Shown piece by piece: positions 55,030-56,957 of a stretch of DNA of 56,957 nt. Location of the stretch: the NCBI GenBank assembly GCA_026708265.1, contig JAPOVI010000277.1, positions 1-56,957 of the forward strand. The letters run 5' to 3'. Numbering within the stretch: the stretch's first letter is position 1; every line of letters starts with the position of its first letter. The translations under genes and the position numbers were made by a program. The notes beneath the pieces are model-generated. The model was not told the DNA's origin, ran no database searches, and was given only the letters and a program-made list of their open reading frames with translations. Source of the stretch: Acidobacteriota bacterium (GTDB taxonomy: Bacteria; Acidobacteriota; Vicinamibacteria; Vicinamibacterales; UBA8438).

Positions 55030-55929
55030 TCAACGCCCCGCGCGGCCGCCGACCGAGCGGTCGGCGACGCCCCCCGGCCAGCCGAGCTCGAGCTGTCCCT
55101 CCGTGGCGCGTACGGCGGGGCGGGTCGTCGCGCGGCGCGGCAGGCGCCTGGGACGTCGCTCCTGCCAAGCCTGACGCAGGTCGTCGGCGTCCGGCGGATG
55201 CTCGAAGTCGCGGTAGTCGGGTCCCTCGTACTCGAGGAACTCGCACATCTCGCGGAGCCTGGAATGCATCCGGAACCCCACGCGCTCCCGGAGCGAGACC
55301 GGTTCCTCCTGGTCGCGCGGCCGTTCGATCGCGGCACGCGCGTTCAAGTCCTCGTCGTTCGTCACGTCCTTGTAGTTCGACGTGAAGACCGTGGGGCGCC
55401 GATCGTTGTAGCGCGTGTTGACGACGAGGTGCATCGTCTCCTCCACCCAGTCGGTGAGACGCTCCGCCCCGAGGTCGTCGAGCACAAGCAGGTCGGCGTC
55501 CATGACCGGCCGCAGGACGTCGTTCTTGGAGGACCGGGTGACCGGGTCGAAGGTGCTCCGGAGGTCCCAGAGCAGCGTGCGTGTGTCGTAGTACAGGCCG
55601 CGCAGCCCCTTGAGCACGACGGTCCGCAGCACGGACACGGCGATGTGCGTCTTGCCGATGCCCGGGGGGCCGATCAGCAGGATCCCCCGGTCCACCACGG
55701 GGAAGTCGTCACTGAACTTGCGCGCCTTCCGCACGGCGCGGGCCATCGGCTCGTTCGGGTAGGTGACGAGCGAGCCGAAATCGCACCTGCGGTAGCGCGC
55801 CGGAATGCGCGCTTCGGCGAGCAGATCCTGCGCGGCCGCCTGCCGCCAGCATTCGCATCGCGAGTACCGCTCGGCGCCGTCGACGGCGTGCGCCCGCCAT
55901 CCGGTGCCGTGGCACAGGGGACAGTTCAT
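55030..55929 (-). CDS. DnaC/DnaI-like helicase loader or AAA+ ATPase
   Basis: A 299-aa AAA+ ATPase of the DnaC/IstB group. An N-terminal zinc-like site (Cys3, Cys6, Cys25, Cys27 in MNCPLCHGTG and SRCECW) precedes Walker A ILLIGPPGIGKTHIAVSV (about 84-100), Walker B LLVLDDLGAERLTDWVEE (about 150) and sensor 1 FTSNYKD. The Zn-plus-AAA layout is like DnaI (Bacillus helicase loader); IstB proteins lack the Cys pairs. The C-terminal 50 residues are Arg-rich and unordered. It lies between hspR and hemW, with no transposase nearby. Confidence 0.8.
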   Translation of the reverse strand: MNCPLCHGTGWRAHAVDGAERYSRCECWRQAAAQDLLAEARIPARYRRCDFGSLVTYPNEPMARAVRKARKFSDDFPVVDRGILLIGPPGIGKTHIAVSVLRTVVLKGLRGLYYDTRTLLWDLRSTFDPVTRSSKNDVLRPVMDADLLVLDDLGAERLTDWVEETMHLVVNTRYNDRRPTVFTSNYKDVTNDEDLNARAAIERPRDQEEPVSLRERVGFRMHSRLREMCEFLEYEGPDYRDFEHPPDADDLRQAWQERRPRRLPRRATTRPAVRATEGQLELGWPGGVADRSVGGRAGR

Positions 55930-56005
55930 CGGACCTCAACAGCATACCGCGGGCGGAGGGCCGCCACGCCGTCGCGAGAAGGCCCGCGGGGCGCCGGACC
56001 GCCGC

Positions 56006-56455
<450 letters not shown>

Positions 56456-56459
56456 GCGG

Positions 56460-56957
56460 CTAGCCCTCGAACAAGTCCTTCCGCACGTCGTCCCCGTGCA
56501 GGCGGCCGAGCTCCCGCAGCAGCCGGCGCGACCGCTCGTCGTGGGCGGGGGGCAGCACGACGGTGACCGACACGACCAGGTCGCCGCGGCGCCCGGTGCG
56601 CGGCGACGGCGCTCCGCGCCCCGGCAGCCGAAACCGGTCCCCCGACTGCGTGGCGGGCGGGATCCGCAACGGCGCCGGCCCGTCGGGCGTCGGGACATCG
56701 ACGACGGCACCGAGCGCTGCCTCGTGCACCGCAACCGGCAGATCGACGAACAGGTCGTCGCCCTCGCGGCGCAGGAAGCGGTGCCCCTCGACCCGGGCGG
56801 TGACGTAGAGATCCCCGCGCGCCCCGCCCCGCCGGCCTGCGTTCCCCTGCCCCTCGACCCGCAGGCAGGCGCCGTCGCCGACGCCGGCGGGGACGTGGAT
56901 CGTGATGGTGGAGTCGCGCGCCACGGTCCCCTCGGCGCCGCACGCCCGGCAGGGGTG
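56460..56957 (-). CDS. dnaJ: Chaperone DnaJ, C-terminal part (partial)
   Basis: The 3' portion (165 codons) of DnaJ; the J domain lies beyond the right edge. The edge sequence includes PCRACGAEGTV, the last zinc-finger repeat (CxxCxxxG), so this is a type I DnaJ rather than CbpA. Then ITIHVPAGVGDGACLRVEGQ, RFLRREGDDLFVDLPVAV and the peptide-binding barrel. GTG 56924 looks like a start but the coding frame continues upstream of it. DnaJ delivers clients to DnaK. Immediately upstream of hspR. Confidence 0.9.
   Translation of the reverse strand, partial: HPCRACGAEGTVARDSTITIHVPAGVGDGACLRVEGQGNAGRRGGARGDLYVTARVEGHRFLRREGDDLFVDLPVAVHEAALGAVVDVPTPDGPAPLRIPPATQSGDRFRLPGRGAPSPRTGRRGDLVVSVTVVLPPAHDERSRRLLRELGRLHGDDVRKDLFEG

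Overview
The window is about 57 kb of very G+C-rich (roughly 68-70 %) bacterial chromosome, tightly packed with housekeeping genes, most on the minus strand. It encodes a diderm envelope (LptE, BamA, OmpH/Skp, FabZ-LpxA, LpxI, LolD/LolE, a TonB-like protein), a futalosine-type menaquinone cluster, ClpC, HspR and several secreted proteins of no named function. I infer an Acidobacteriota-like genome, perhaps class Vicinamibacteria; this rests on gene content and base composition only. I see no rRNA, tRNA, insertion sequence, phage gene or CRISPR array. No gap between genes exceeds about 260 bases.

Layout: 1-962, 3' part of parE (+). 1041-3901 (-), a secreted Ig-like protein, a secreted cytochrome c/copper monooxygenase-like protein and a small membrane protein. 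3994-5264 (+), a nucleotidyltransferase/HEPN pair and a small coiled-coil protein. 5294-7575, htpG and rpsT diverging from a shared promoter region. 7592-11754 (-), leuS-lptE-holA. 11908-23614 (-), a close-packed run: a 31-aa membrane microprotein, miaA, hfq, dgt, DUF177, rpmF, fabD, fabG, acpP, fabF, etfB, etfA, ETF-QO, an acyltransferase and a deacetylase. 23703-24824, TonB-like gene. 24921-31394 (-), the menaquinone cluster (MqnE-like, mqnA, mqnC, amidohydrolase, prenyltransferase, ubiX, menG). 31471-38153 (-), bamA, ompH, fabZ-lpxA fusion, lpxI, Gfo/Idh oxidoreductase. 38409-46390 (-), enoyl-CoA hydratase, ribH, nusB, lysS, lolE, lolD, then clpC behind its own promoter. 46472-52028 (-), acyl-CoA dehydrogenase, meaB, methylmalonyl-CoA epimerase, mtnP, a PfkB kinase and three small membrane proteins. 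52105-53772, an outer-membrane-like protein (+) facing two paralogous secreted proteins (-). 53838-56957 (-), dnaJ (partial), hspR, a DnaC-like ATPase and hemW.

How it works together: the gene order couples lipid supply to envelope building (FabD/FabG/ACP/FabF, FabZ-LpxA, LpxI, BamA, Skp, Lol, LptE) and acyl-CoA and propionate-type oxidation to the quinone pool (acyl-CoA dehydrogenase, EtfAB, ETF-QO, menaquinone genes). Neighbouring genes in the operons very often overlap by 4 bases (ATGA or GTGA), which implies translational coupling.

Most unusual items: an MqnE homologue with a single cysteine, hence no radical-SAM cluster; a lysyl-tRNA synthetase with an N-terminal winged-helix extension; a FabZ-LpxA fusion next to a place where lpxD would be expected; and a dispersed terminator-like repeat (five copies), one copy of which supplies the last 38 codons of methylmalonyl-CoA epimerase.
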